Under the pieces are notes generated by a model. That model was not told the DNA's origin, ran no database searches, and saw only the letters and a program-made list of their open reading frames with translations. The translations under genes and the position numbers were made by a program. From Pseudonocardia sp. HH130630-07 (GTDB lineage Bacteria > Actinomycetota > Actinomycetes > Mycobacteriales > Pseudonocardiaceae): a stretch of 64,000 bases of DNA. Shown piece by piece: positions 53,249 to 61,055 of the stretch; position 1 is the first letter of the stretch; each line of letters starts with the position of its first letter. The stretch lies in the NCBI RefSeq assembly GCF_001698125.1, contig NZ_CP013854.1:3968001-4032000 (forward strand), read 5' to 3'.

Positions 53249-53566
53249 TCAGGCGAAGCCGGGGCCACCGATCGGCGTGACCTCGATGTAGTCCGGCGGG
53301 GAGGCGAGCAGCTCCAGCACGGCGCCCAGGCCGACCTCGCCCAGGTCCCGGCCCAGCGCCGCCTCCGACGACGCGGCGTCCGACCACATCTCGGTCACCC
53401 AGACGGCGTCCGGCTCGTCCGGCGCCACGTTCACGACGTAGGCGAGACACCCGGGCTGCGCCGCCATCCCGTCCGCGACCCGGAGCAGGGCCTTCGCCAG
53501 TTCCGGACCCTGTCCCTCGACGGCCACCATCCGGACGTACCGGCCGACCCGCTCGTTCGTCTCCAC
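53249..53566 (-). CDS. Antibiotic-biosynthesis-monooxygenase-domain protein
   Basis: A 105-residue dimeric ferredoxin-like fold. VGRYVRMVAVEGQGPELAKA at residues ~6-25 and GCLAYVVNVAPDEPDAVWVT, then EMWSDAASSEAAL are the family blocks. These small proteins oxidise quinol-like substrates or bind haem, or have no known activity. The GTG at 53566 is the only sensible start. It is a single gene converging on terC. Confidence 0.85.
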   Translation of the reverse strand: METNERVGRYVRMVAVEGQGPELAKALLRVADGMAAQPGCLAYVVNVAPDEPDAVWVTEMWSDAASSEAALGRDLGEVGLGAVLELLASPPDYIEVTPIGGPGFA

Positions 53567-53658
53567 GGTCGCGACCGTAGCGCCCCACCCCGACGATCCG
53601 GCGCCCGCGCCGTCGCGGACCGGAGCTGTCCGCATCAGCGGGCACACTGGGCCCCGTG

Positions 53659-54639
53659 ATGGGGACATCGGCGCGGCTGCTGCGCCTGCTCGGGCTGCTG
53701 CAGGTGCCGCGCGACTGGACCGGCCCGGCGCTGGCCGAACGCCTCGAGGTGGACGTCCGCACCGTGCGCCGCGACGTCGACAAGCTCCGTGGCCTCGGCT
53801 ACCCGGTGCACTCCACACCCGGGACGACCGGCGGCTACCGGCTCGGTGCCGGCGCCGCCCTGCCGCCGCTGCTGCTCGACGACGACGAGGCCGTCGCCGT
53901 CGCGGTCGGCCTGCGGACCGCGGCCGGCGGGACGGTCACCGGCATCGAGGAGACCTCGGTGCACGCACTGGCCAAGCTGGAACAGGTGCTCCCGCACCGG
54001 CTGCGCCGCCGGGTGGCCGCGCTCGGCACGGCGACCGCGACGCTCGTCGGCCGCGGACCGACCGTCGACGCCGACGACCTCTCCGCACTCGCCGCCGCCT
54101 GCCGCGACCACGAGCGGGTCCGGTTCGACTACACCGGGAACGACGGCACCGAGACCCGCCGGGTCGTCGAGCCGGAGGGGATCGTGCACACCGGGCGCCG
54201 CTGGTACCTGGTCGCCTGGGACACCGCCCGGGACGACTGGCGGACCTTCCGGGTGGACCGGATGCGGCTGAAGCTGCCGGCCGGGCCGCGGTTCGCGCCG
54301 CGGGACCCGCCCGAGGGCGGGGTCGCGGCACACGCCCAGCGCGGGATCTCCTCCGGCGCCTACCCCTACCGGGCCCGGATCGTCCTGCAGGCGTCGGCCG
54401 AGCAGGTCGCGGAGTGGGTGACCCCGGCCTCGGGCACCGTCACCGACCTGGGCGACGGCCGCTGCGAGCTCGCAACCGGGGCGCACAGCCTGGAGACGCT
54501 GGCGGTGTGGATCGGGTTCTTCGGCGTCGACTTCCGGGTCCTGGAGCCCCCGGAGCTGGTGGAGCACCTGGACGCCGCGGCCGCCCGGTACGCCCGCGCC
54601 GCCGCCGCGTCCCGGGTGCCCGGCGGCGGGGACCGGTGA
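53659..54639 (+). CDS. YafY-type regulator with WYL domain
   Basis: A 326-residue transcription factor. The N-terminal helix-turn-helix_11 reads LAERLEVDVRTVRRDVDKLR (~25-44). The WYL domain has VEPEGIVHTGRRWYLVAWDT (~170), and a C-terminal WCX-like extension follows (~240-315). WYL domains bind nucleic acids or nucleotides and regulate stress, DNA damage or defence genes. A GTG directly before the ATG at 53659 could add one codon. It converges on the asparaginase gene 13 bp later. The target is unknown. Confidence 0.9.
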   Translation: MGTSARLLRLLGLLQVPRDWTGPALAERLEVDVRTVRRDVDKLRGLGYPVHSTPGTTGGYRLGAGAALPPLLLDDDEAVAVAVGLRTAAGGTVTGIEETSVHALAKLEQVLPHRLRRRVAALGTATATLVGRGPTVDADDLSALAAACRDHERVRFDYTGNDGTETRRVVEPEGIVHTGRRWYLVAWDTARDDWRTFRVDRMRLKLPAGPRFAPRDPPEGGVAAHAQRGISSGAYPYRARIVLQASAEQVAEWVTPASGTVTDLGDGRCELATGAHSLETLAVWIGFFGVDFRVLEPPELVEHLDAAAARYARAAAASRVPGGGDR

Positions 54640-54652
54640 TCCGGTTCCCGGT

Positions 54653-55609
54653 TCAGCGGGGCGCGAGCCGCACCGCGCCGACCGGCCGGCCGTGGCCCAG
54701 CACGTCGGCCCGGCCCGCGGCGTCGAGCTCCGCGGAGCCGGCGCCCCATCCGGTCAGGACGTCGGCCGCGATCACCGGCAGCGGTCGCGGCGAGCCGTCC
54801 AGCACGGTGACCGCGAGGGCCCGGCCGTCCGGCAGCGCCGCGGCGAGCACGCCCTCGGCGCCGTCCTTCGCGATCAGTCCGGGAACCGCCTCGGCGATCC
54901 CGGTGACCGGGCGCCCGGTCCCGCCGACCCACCACGGGTGCGCCCGCACCGCCGCGCCGACCCGGCCCTCCGGCGTCGCGGGATCGGCGACGGCGATCCG
55001 GGCGAACGCCGTCGCCAGCCCGGCCGGGGTGGAGTCGAACAGCGGCGCGCCGCAGCCGTCCACCGTGGTGATCGCCGGGGCGACCCCGGTGAGGTCGGCG
55101 ACGGTGTCGCGGACCAGGCGCTGCAACGGGTGCTCCGGGTCCCGGTAGCCGGTCGTCGGCCAGCCGGCGGCGACGCACGCGGCCAGCATCGCGGCGTGCT
55201 TGCCCGAGCAGTTCTGCAGGATCGGCGCGGGCACGGCACCGGCCGCGGCGTCGGCGGACAGCGGCAGGTCCGGGGTGTTGTCCAGGTCGTCCTCGGTGAG
55301 TCCGGCCCCGCCCAGGATGCGCCGGACGCCCTCGACGTGCCCGGCCTCCCCGGAGTGCGACGCGCAGGCCAGCGCCAGCAGCTCGCCGTCCAGGTCGAGG
55401 CCCGCCCGCAGCAGCGCGACGGCCTGCACCGGCTTGAGCGCCGAGCGGGGCAGGAACCGGACGCCGGGGTCGCCGCGGCCGGTGATCCGGCCGTCGGCGT
55501 CGAGCACGGCGACCGTGCCCAGGTGCACCGACTCGACCGTGCCCTCCCGGTCCACGTACGCCAGCGGTACGGCGGCGGTCAGGACGGGCGGGGTGTTCGC
55601 TGCGGTCAC
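54653..55609 (-). CDS. L-asparaginase II family protein
   Basis: A 318-residue member of the RrA-type (asparaginase II) family, distinct from E. coli-type asparaginase. FLPRSALKPVQAVALLRAG (~51) has the conserved SxxK pair, ALACASHSGEAGHVEGVRRI (~77) the SHSG(E/Q) motif and QNCSGKHAAMLAACVAAGWP (~134) the zinc/active-site cysteine. In this family the Ser/Lys pair is catalytic. It hydrolyses asparagine to aspartate and ammonia. The ATG at 55609 is the normal start. It is followed by genes on the same strand across 56-bp spacing. Confidence 0.9.
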   Translation of the reverse strand: MTAANTPPVLTAAVPLAYVDREGTVESVHLGTVAVLDADGRITGRGDPGVRFLPRSALKPVQAVALLRAGLDLDGELLALACASHSGEAGHVEGVRRILGGAGLTEDDLDNTPDLPLSADAAAGAVPAPILQNCSGKHAAMLAACVAAGWPTTGYRDPEHPLQRLVRDTVADLTGVAPAITTVDGCGAPLFDSTPAGLATAFARIAVADPATPEGRVGAAVRAHPWWVGGTGRPVTGIAEAVPGLIAKDGAEGVLAAALPDGRALAVTVLDGSPRPLPVIAADVLTGWGAGSAELDAAGRADVLGHGRPVGAVRLAPR

Positions 55610-55665
55610 GGCGCGGACGGTACGTCAGCTCGCCCGGACGCCGGGACCGGGCGGGTGGCCCGCGG

Positions 55666-56367
55666 TCAGGGGGAGGGGACGGCCGCGACCGGCTCGCCGC
55701 GGGTCAGCGGCTGCGGCGGGAGCAGGATCCGCACCCCGGGCCCTACCGCGCCCTCGATGTCGCGGGCCGCCGCCAGGACGTCCTGCGCCGCCGTGGCGTG
55801 CAGGGCCTCGATCACGATCAGCGCCCGCCGGGTGGCCGGCCGCACCGCGGACGTGGCGGCCTGCCGGTTGGTCCACCGTCGCGCGTGTGCCCGCCCGCCG
55901 TCGTCGACGAAGACGACCTCGCCCGCCGGCGGGGTCTCCACCTCACCGCCGAACGTCTCGTACCGCTCGGTGCCGTGCGCCGGCCGGACCCCCAGGTCGC
56001 CCTGGACCTGGTCGAGGTCGAACGCGGCGACCGGGACGGCGCGCGCCACCGACACCGCGTTGCAGAGATCCACCAGCGGGTGGATGTGCGGCAGCGCGCG
56101 CTCCTTGGACACCCGCCGCAGCAGGGCCTCGGACGCGCAGCGGTACTGCGTGGGCTTCAGACCCATGCGCTGGAACGCCCGGCGCCATGCGGAGATCTCC
56201 GGCAGCTCGCTCGGAGCGCCGCCCGCGAGCCGGCCGAGACCGGTCTCGACGAGGGCGGCGGACACGGACGGGTCGCCGGTCATCCCGTCGACGCCGTCGA
56301 TCGCGAGCACGGCCGCGGCCAGCTCGGGGAACCGGTCCCAGATGGTGCCGTCGTGGGTGAACTGCAC
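55666..56367 (-). CDS. Free-standing B3/4 (PheRS-beta editing-like) domain protein
   Basis: A 233-residue protein made of one B3/B4 domain, as found in the beta chain of phenylalanyl-tRNA synthetase where it removes wrongly attached tyrosine. WRRAFQRMGLKPTQYRCASE (~82), SEALLRRVSKERALPHIHPL and VDLCNAVSVARAVPVAAFDL (~120) are the conserved core. Free-standing versions may edit mischarged tRNA or handle other aminoacyl compounds. It lies 40 bp downstream of the LysE gene in the same direction, so co-expression with the run 57028-62324 is possible but not shown. Confidence 0.82.
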   Translation of the reverse strand: MQFTHDGTIWDRFPELAAAVLAIDGVDGMTGDPSVSAALVETGLGRLAGGAPSELPEISAWRRAFQRMGLKPTQYRCASEALLRRVSKERALPHIHPLVDLCNAVSVARAVPVAAFDLDQVQGDLGVRPAHGTERYETFGGEVETPPAGEVVFVDDGGRAHARRWTNRQAATSAVRPATRRALIVIEALHATAAQDVLAAARDIEGAVGPGVRILLPPQPLTRGEPVAAVPSP

Positions 56368-56407
56368 GGGAGTCTCCGTCTCCGACGATCCGGTCGCCCG
56401 GCCGGCG

Positions 56408-57028
56408 TCAGGCGTTGCTGGTCAGGGCGAGGGTGGCACCGAGGCCGAGGAAGGTGCCCGCGAAGGTCCGCCGGATCCAGGTCATCACCCGCGGACGGCT
56501 GATGACCTGATCGCGCATGGCCGCGGCGAATCGCCCGTAGACGACGAAGACGATCAGGGTCAGCAGCATGAACACCAGGCTCAGTTCGATCATGTGCCAG
56601 GTGACGGCGGGCTCGGCCGGATTCACGAACTGGGGCAGGAAGGCGAGGAAGAAGACCGTCAGCTTGGGATTCAGCAGATTGGCGAGTATCCCGCCGATGA
56701 CGACCCGCAGCGGACTCCGGACCTCCTCGCCCTGGCCGGGGTCGAGTCCGACCGCGCCCGATTCGCGCAGCGTGGCCCATGCCATGAACACCAGATAGGC
56801 CACACCCGCCCACTTGAGAACGGTGTACGCCCACGGACTCGTGTGCAGCAGCGCCGCCACTCCACTGATGGCGAGTGCCATGTGCGGAACGATTCCGAGC
56901 GTGCAGCCGACGGCGGCGACGGTACTCGCCCGGAAACCCCGGGTCAGCCCGGCCATGATCGTGTAAACGACACCGGTGCCGGGTGTGGCGACCACGACGA
57001 TCGATGTGATCCAGAATGCTACGGACAT
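56408..57028 (-). CDS. LysE/RhtB-family amino-acid exporter
   Basis: A 206-residue exporter. FWITSIVVVATPGTGVVYTI (~5) holds the family P-G-P-like signature, GGILANLLNPKLTVFFLAFL at ~112-131 with PQFVNP after it is the second signature, and six hydrophobic segments are visible. Members export lysine, threonine, homoserine or related compounds. The ATG at 57028 is clear. A 173-bp gap with some palindromic sequence precedes it, so it may have its own promoter. Next to the amine/PLP genes, its substrate is probably their product or precursor, an inference. Confidence 0.9.
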   Translation of the reverse strand: MSVAFWITSIVVVATPGTGVVYTIMAGLTRGFRASTVAAVGCTLGIVPHMALAISGVAALLHTSPWAYTVLKWAGVAYLVFMAWATLRESGAVGLDPGQGEEVRSPLRVVIGGILANLLNPKLTVFFLAFLPQFVNPAEPAVTWHMIELSLVFMLLTLIVFVVYGRFAAAMRDQVISRPRVMTWIRRTFAGTFLGLGATLALTSNA

Positions 57029-57201
57029 CGCCCGTCCTCGGAGTAGGGGTCAGTACGCGCAGTGTAGCCAGATCGTCCGGATGGAGATCACACCCGACTC
57101 GTCGTACGGCTCGGTGTGCTGTTCGTCCGATTCCGGGATGGCGCCGGACGTCATGCGCGGACGGTGTTCGTGCATCAGGTCCGGGTATCCCGATCGGATG
57201 C

Positions 57202-58023
57202 CTATTCGTGCACCGGATCACCGGACGTGACAGGACCGGGTGTCAGTAGACGCTCGGTCGCGAGACGTATGTCCGTGCTGCGCAGCAGACTCTCGCCGAC
57301 GAGGAAGGATCGGACGCCCACCTCGGCGAGGCGGTCGAGATCCGCGCGCCGTGCGAGCCCGCTCTCGCCCAGCAGGGTGTACCCGGCGGGTATCCCGGTG
57401 GCGAGTTCCTCGGCCGTCCGCAGCGATGTCCGCAACGTGGTGAGGTTCCGATTGTTGATCCCGAGCAGACGGCTCCGCATCCTCAGGGCCCTGGCCAGCT
57501 CGGCGGCGTCGTGCACCTCGACGAGCACGTCCATGCCGAGCCCCAGGGCGGTCCGTTCGATCCGGTGCGCGGTCTCGTCGTCGACCAGGGCCAGGATCAC
57601 GATGACGCAGTCGGCGCCACCGGCCCGTGCCCGGAGGACCTGGTGCTCGTCGAGGTAGAAGTCCTTGGCCAGCACGGGGAGATCGACGGCGCGCCGGACC
57701 GCGCGGACGTGGTCGATGTCCCCCTCGAAACTGCGCCGATCGGTCAGCACCGACAGGCACGACGCTCCTCGCGCCCGGAAGTCCCGGGCGATCTGCGCCG
57801 GATCGAACACGTCCCGGATGCGCCCGGCCGACGGGCTCGACTTCTTGATCTCGGCGACCAGCGCGAGCCCGGACCCGTGGCTGTCGTGCTCCAGCCGCGC
57901 CCGGAACCCGCGAGGCGCGTCCGCCGAGTCGATCGCGGCACGCAACGCGGACTCGGGCTCCCTACGCTGCAGCTCGGCGATCTCCTCGTGCTTGTAGGCG
58001 TGCACCCGCTCGATCATGTTCAC
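57202..58023 (-). CDS. trpC: Indole-3-glycerol-phosphate synthase, stand-alone
   Basis: A 273-residue (alpha/beta)8 enzyme that closes the ring of the anthranilate-derived precursor to make indole-3-glycerol phosphate. All expected catalytic residues are present: VAEIKKSSPSAGRI (Glu and Lys, ~56), PVLAKDFYLDEHQV (Lys, ~115), LVEVHDAAELA (Glu, ~166), INNRNLTTLRTS (Asn, ~189) and LLGESGLARRADL (Glu-Ser, ~217). No other trp gene is in the window, so it is an extra or relocated copy rather than part of a trp operon. The GTG at 58023 overlaps the stop of the flavoprotein gene (GTGA). Confidence 0.92.
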   Translation of the reverse strand: MNMIERVHAYKHEEIAELQRREPESALRAAIDSADAPRGFRARLEHDSHGSGLALVAEIKKSSPSAGRIRDVFDPAQIARDFRARGASCLSVLTDRRSFEGDIDHVRAVRRAVDLPVLAKDFYLDEHQVLRARAGGADCVIVILALVDDETAHRIERTALGLGMDVLVEVHDAAELARALRMRSRLLGINNRNLTTLRTSLRTAEELATGIPAGYTLLGESGLARRADLDRLAEVGVRSFLVGESLLRSTDIRLATERLLTPGPVTSGDPVHE

Positions 58024-60302
58024 GTGCCGGCCCTCCGCAGGGTCGAGGACGGAGGGGAGGGGGCTCCCCGGAGAACCGGTCCGGTGGGTTCGAACGACGT
58101 CGCGTCCCGCGCGTACGGGGTCCGGTCCGGCAGGTCGACGGACAGCTCACGTCCGAACAGGTGACCGCTGTGCACGGCCGCGGCGATGGTGCCGTAGGCG
58201 AGACAGTCACCGATGCGGTGCACCGCCGGGCCGCCGCCAGCGGTACGCCGCTCGAGCTCGTGGGCCAGGTCGTCGTCCGGGACCGCGCCGGTCACCAGGA
58301 GCACGGCGTCGGCCGGAACGTGCCAGGTGCGTCCGGTGTAGACGCACGAGAGGACGGCGCCCTGCCCGTCGGTCCCGGTGAGCACGGTGGAGAGGTGTAC
58401 GGCCGTGCAGGTCTCCAGCAGCCGCCGGTGGATCCGGGAGTGCTCGCCGGTCAGCCGGGTGTAGCCCGCCGAGACCGGTTCCGGCGTCACGAACCGGACC
58501 CGCGCTCCCCGGCGCCGGAGCACCTCGACCAGCACACTGAGCCTTTTTCAACCTGCCGTTCCGGCAGCTCAGGGGCCTGGTTGTGTGGGTGCAGACGCCG
58601 AGCTGGCGAGCCGGTGACCTGTGCAGCTGTGGTCAGAGCAGTTGCGCTGCAACCTTCGCGATCTCCTGACGCAGAAGCTCGCTGGTCAGGTTGAAAAAGG
58701 CTCACTGCCCATGTAGTAGTGGTCGTCGTCGAACAGCAGGACGTCGCCGTCCGGTACGTCGCCGTCCATGAGGTCGTCGGGTGTGCAGATCCGTGGCCCG
58801 GCGGCCGGGTCGGCCGGCCCGGTGATCGGGGTCGAGCGGTACCGCCCGATCCCGTCGGCCCGCCATCGCGCGCCGGTGGCCAGCACGATCGACGTGACGT
58901 CGGCCGCGAGTGCGTCGTCGGCCGTGATCCGGTTCGCGGGTGCCGGGACGACGTTGCGCATCGCCCGGATCCGGCCCAGGCGCCACTCGTGCACCCGGGC
59001 CCACTCGCCGAGACCGGGCAGGCGGCACTCCCGCCGGCTGCGCCCGCCCAGCTCCGTGTCCGCATCGACGAGCAGGACGTCGTAACCCCGCTGCCCGAGG
59101 GTGCGTGCGGCCTCCAGCCCGGCGGGCCCGGCACCGACGACGAGGAACGAGTCGCCGGTGCTGCGGGACGGGACGAACTCGGGATGCCAGCCACGGCGCC
59201 ACTCCTCGCCCATCGTCGGGTTCTGGGTGCACCGCATGGGGACCCCGGCCTTGTCCCCGGCGACACAGATGTTGCAGCCGATGCACTCGCGGATCTCGTC
59301 GAGACGGCCCGCCTCCGTCTTCGCCGGCAGGAACGGATCGGCGATGGAGGGGCGGGCTGCTCCGACGAGGTCGAGCACGCCGTGCCGGATCATCCGGGCC
59401 ATCATGTCCGGCGAGGTGAAGCGCCCGACCCCCACCACCGGCTTCGACGTGACGCTCTTGACGAACCGGACGGCGTCCTCCTGGGCCCCCGACGGGCCGA
59501 AGCGTGAGGTCTGGCCGTCCTCGGCGAACGACTGCAGATTGACGTCCCACAGGTCGGGCAGCTCGGCGAGCATCTCGACCACCGCGCGTGGCTCCTCGCG
59601 GTCGGGCCCCTCGGGGGCCGGGAGCGCGTCCACCCCGAACCGCAGGGCCACCGCGGCCCGGTCCCCGGCGACGTCCTTGGTCTCCTCGATGATCTCGCGG
59701 AGCAGGCGGACCCGGTTCTGCAGCGAGCCGCCGTACTCGTCGGTGCGGCGGTTGTGTTCCCGGGAGAGGAAGAAGCCGGGCGTGGTCATGTCGTGGCCGG
59801 CGTAGACGTAGACGATGTCGAAGCCGGCCGTCACGGCGTTCTCCGCGGCACGTCGGTACCACCGGCGCAGGTCGACGATGTCGCGGCGGGTCATCGTCCG
59901 GGCGTGCACCGGGAACACCCCGCGGGTCGGCCGGCCGGTCGGCGCCAGCGGCACCACCCTGCTCTCCAGGTTCGCGACGTGGAATCCGTTGTGCGCCAGC
60001 TCGATCGCCGCGAGAGCGCCGTGGCGGTGGATCCCGGTGACGGCGTTGGCCAGGTAGGGGACGTCCTGCCGGTCCCACAGGCGCAGCTCCCTGCGATGGG
60101 CACTCGAATGGTGGATGTCGCACTGCTCGGTCGACACGACGCCCCACCCGCCCTCCGCCTTCACCTCGCGCATGCCGGCCATCGCGCTGGGGAACGCGCG
60201 GCCCATGCCGTTGCAGTGCGGAACCTGGTAGAAGCGGTTCCTGGTCCGGACCGGCCCGATGTCCAGGGGCTCGAACAGGCAGTCCAGTTCGGGTGGTCTC
60301 AT
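58020..60302 (-). pseudogene. TMADH/histamine-dehydrogenase-like iron-sulfur flavoprotein interrupted by a MITE
   Basis: Without the MITE this is a 704-residue protein of the trimethylamine dehydrogenase family. NRFYQVPHCNGMG (~22) carries the cysteine that holds 6-S-cysteinyl FMN. REHNRRTDEYGGSLQNRVRL (~185) matches the old-yellow-enzyme barrel. CIGCNICVAGDKAG with MRCTQNP (~350) gives the four cysteines of a [4Fe-4S] cluster. FLVVGAGPAGLEAARTLG (~400) is the ADP-binding fold. The MITE plus one ACT lies after residue 532 in the last domain and causes an early stop; the rest (172 residues) is intact. The family oxidises amines. ATGA and GTGA overlaps link it to both neighbours. The substrate is unknown. 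Confidence 0.9.
58539..58703 (+). mobile_element. MITE copy D (165 bp), in the flavoprotein gene
   Basis: GAGCCTTTTTCAACCTG ends and the complement at 58687-58703, target duplication ACT at 58536-58538 and 58704-58706. It reads opposite to the direction of the gene. By eye it is identical to copy A. Confidence 0.95.
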
Positions 60303-61027
60303 CGGTGCGCGCCCGTTGCGGCCGGCCGGTCCGACGGCGGCACGCGCGGCCCGAAGACCGCCGACCCGACCCGGACGTGCGTGGCGCCCTCGGCGATGGC
60401 CACGTCGAAGTCGCCGCTCATCCCCATGGAGACGACGCCGAGGCCGTTCCGCCGGGCGATCGCGGCCAGCGACCGGAAGTGGGGACGGGGGTCGGTGCCG
60501 TGCGGCGGGATGCCCATGATCCCGTCGACCGCGAGACCGTAGTGCCCGCGGGCACGCTCGATCAGGGCGTCGGCCCGCTCGACCGGGCACCCGCTCTTCT
60601 GCTGTTCACCCCCGATGTTGACCTGGACGAGCATCCGTACCGCTCGCCCCTGAGCGTCCTGTTCCCGGCCGAGCGCCGCGACCAGCTTCTCGCGGTCCAC
60701 GGACTCGATCACGTCGAAGGACCGAACGGCGTCGCGCACCTTGTTCGTCTGCAGCGGGCCGATGAGCCTGAGCTCACGCGGCAGGGCGGGACGGACCCGG
60801 GGCCACTTGGCGGCCGCCTCCTGCACCCGGTTCTCGCCGAACACCCGGTGTCCTCGGGCGACGAGATGACCGAGGACCTCCGGGGCGACCGTCTTCGACG
60901 CCGCGACCAGGGTGACCTCGTCGGGCGACCGGCCGGCTCGTGCACAGGCGGCGTCGATCGCGGCGAGCACCCGCGCGTACCTCCGGTCCAGGGCCGCCAG
61001 CGCCTCGGTGTCCGTGTCGTGGGTCAT
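60299..61027 (-). CDS. YggS-family PLP-binding protein
   Basis: A 242-residue fold-III PLP protein. VTLVAASKTVAPEVLGHLVA (~38) carries the PLP lysine, VFGENRVQEAAAKW (~63) and LIGPLQTNKVRDAVRSFDVI (~89) are the conserved blocks, and GMSGDFDVAIAEGATHVRVG (~201) is the phosphate-binding end. YggS proteins have no catalytic activity known but keep PLP balanced in the cell. The gene overlaps the flavoprotein by 4 bp (ATGA). A dedicated copy in this operon suggests that PLP handling matters for the pathway. Confidence 0.92.
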   Translation of the reverse strand: MTHDTDTEALAALDRRYARVLAAIDAACARAGRSPDEVTLVAASKTVAPEVLGHLVARGHRVFGENRVQEAAAKWPRVRPALPRELRLIGPLQTNKVRDAVRSFDVIESVDREKLVAALGREQDAQGRAVRMLVQVNIGGEQQKSGCPVERADALIERARGHYGLAVDGIMGIPPHGTDPRPHFRSLAAIARRNGLGVVSMGMSGDFDVAIAEGATHVRVGSAVFGPRVPPSDRPAATGAHR

Positions 61028-61055
61028 CGCGACCGGGACCCGGTCCGGCCGGGGC

